Shown here: piece by piece, positions 5,811-5,919 of the stretch
Numbering within the stretch: position 1 is the stretch's first letter
How the letters are laid out: each line of letters starts with the position of its first letter
Assembly: GCA_018817245.1 (NCBI GenBank)
Contig: JAHIUG010000047.1
Coordinates: 1 to 5,919 of the forward strand
Source: Patescibacteria group bacterium
Lineage (GTDB): Bacteria > Patescibacteriota > Patescibacteriia > 2-12-FULL-60-25
DNA: 5,919 nucleotides
Direction: 5' to 3'
Made by a program: the position numbers and the translations under genes
Notes under the pieces: model-generated
What the model was told of the DNA's origin: nothing
The model's database searches: none
Seen by the model: only the letters and a program-made list of their open reading frames with translations

Positions 5811-5852
5811 ACGTAACACGTAGCACGTATCACATAACATGTACCACGTATA
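5811..5852. repeat. Heptamer array upstream of the Rrf2-family gene
   Basis: Six units in perfect register: ACGTAAC, ACGTAGC, ACGTATC, ACATAAC, ATGTACC, ACGTATA. The consensus is a rotation of AACACGT, so this is the same family as the array at 2-201. The last unit is 5 bases from the start codon of the - strand gene. The 16 bases at 5817-5832 are identical, on the - strand, to 216-231 in the ftsZ leader. Confidence 0.88.
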
Positions 5853-5860
5853 TTATCATC

Positions 5861-5919
5861 TGTCATTTCGACCGGAGCCCTGAAAGCTTTTGGGGCGGAG
5901 CGGAGAAATCTCGTCCGAA
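5861..5919. repeat. CATTTCGA-type palindromic intergenic element (edge)
   Basis: This stretch begins TGTCATTTCGACCGGAG and continues to GGAGAAATCTCGTCC at the window edge. ATTTC (5865-5869) is complementary to GAAAT (5905-5909), in the same places as ATCCT/AGGAT in the element after pyk. The middle has its own small palindrome AAAGCTTT (5883-5890) framed by GCCC and GGGC. It is a member of the same broad family of dispersed intergenic elements. The window ends here, so its full extent and the next gene are unknown. Confidence 0.65.

Overview
The window looks like chromosomal DNA of a Candidatus Patescibacteria (CPR) bacterium. This is inferred from the style of the sequence, not from a database match. 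Compact housekeeping genes are separated by short spacers full of low-complexity repeats, no start codon has a convincing Shine-Dalgarno sequence, and CATCCTGA/CATTTCGA-type palindromic elements sit between genes. Stops are TAG in four genes and TAA in one.

Layout: a 28-unit heptamer array (2-197) opens the window. It is followed on the + strand by ftsZ (236-1564, cell division GTPase), nrdR (1633-2079, ribonucleotide reductase repressor), a membrane-anchored HtrA/DegP-type serine protease (2219-3442) and pyk (3528-4934, pyruvate kinase). Convergent to these is an Rrf2/IscR-family regulator with four clustered cysteines (5805-5377, - strand). The 442-base gap between pyk and the Rrf2 gene holds a CATCCTGA element, GC-rich hairpins, a strong bidirectional terminator (5263-5308) and a hairpin just after the Rrf2 stop. 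The right edge has another heptamer array and a CATTTCGA element.

The genes are ordinary and do not form one pathway: division, dNTP supply control, envelope proteolysis, glycolysis and probable Fe-S or redox sensing. The unusual part is between them. All five genes are preceded by tandem repeats with a period of exactly 7 bases, ending 1-5 bases before the start codon. The sequence differs from spacer to spacer, but the period does not. In several spacers a left array faces an inverted right array across a short AT-rich or palindromic centre. The ftsZ and Rrf2 leaders share an identical 16-base stretch in the same orientation and at comparable spacing. The heptamer leaders and the 3'/edge palindromes, two copies of which show three compensatory base-pair changes, are the best candidates for something undescribed.
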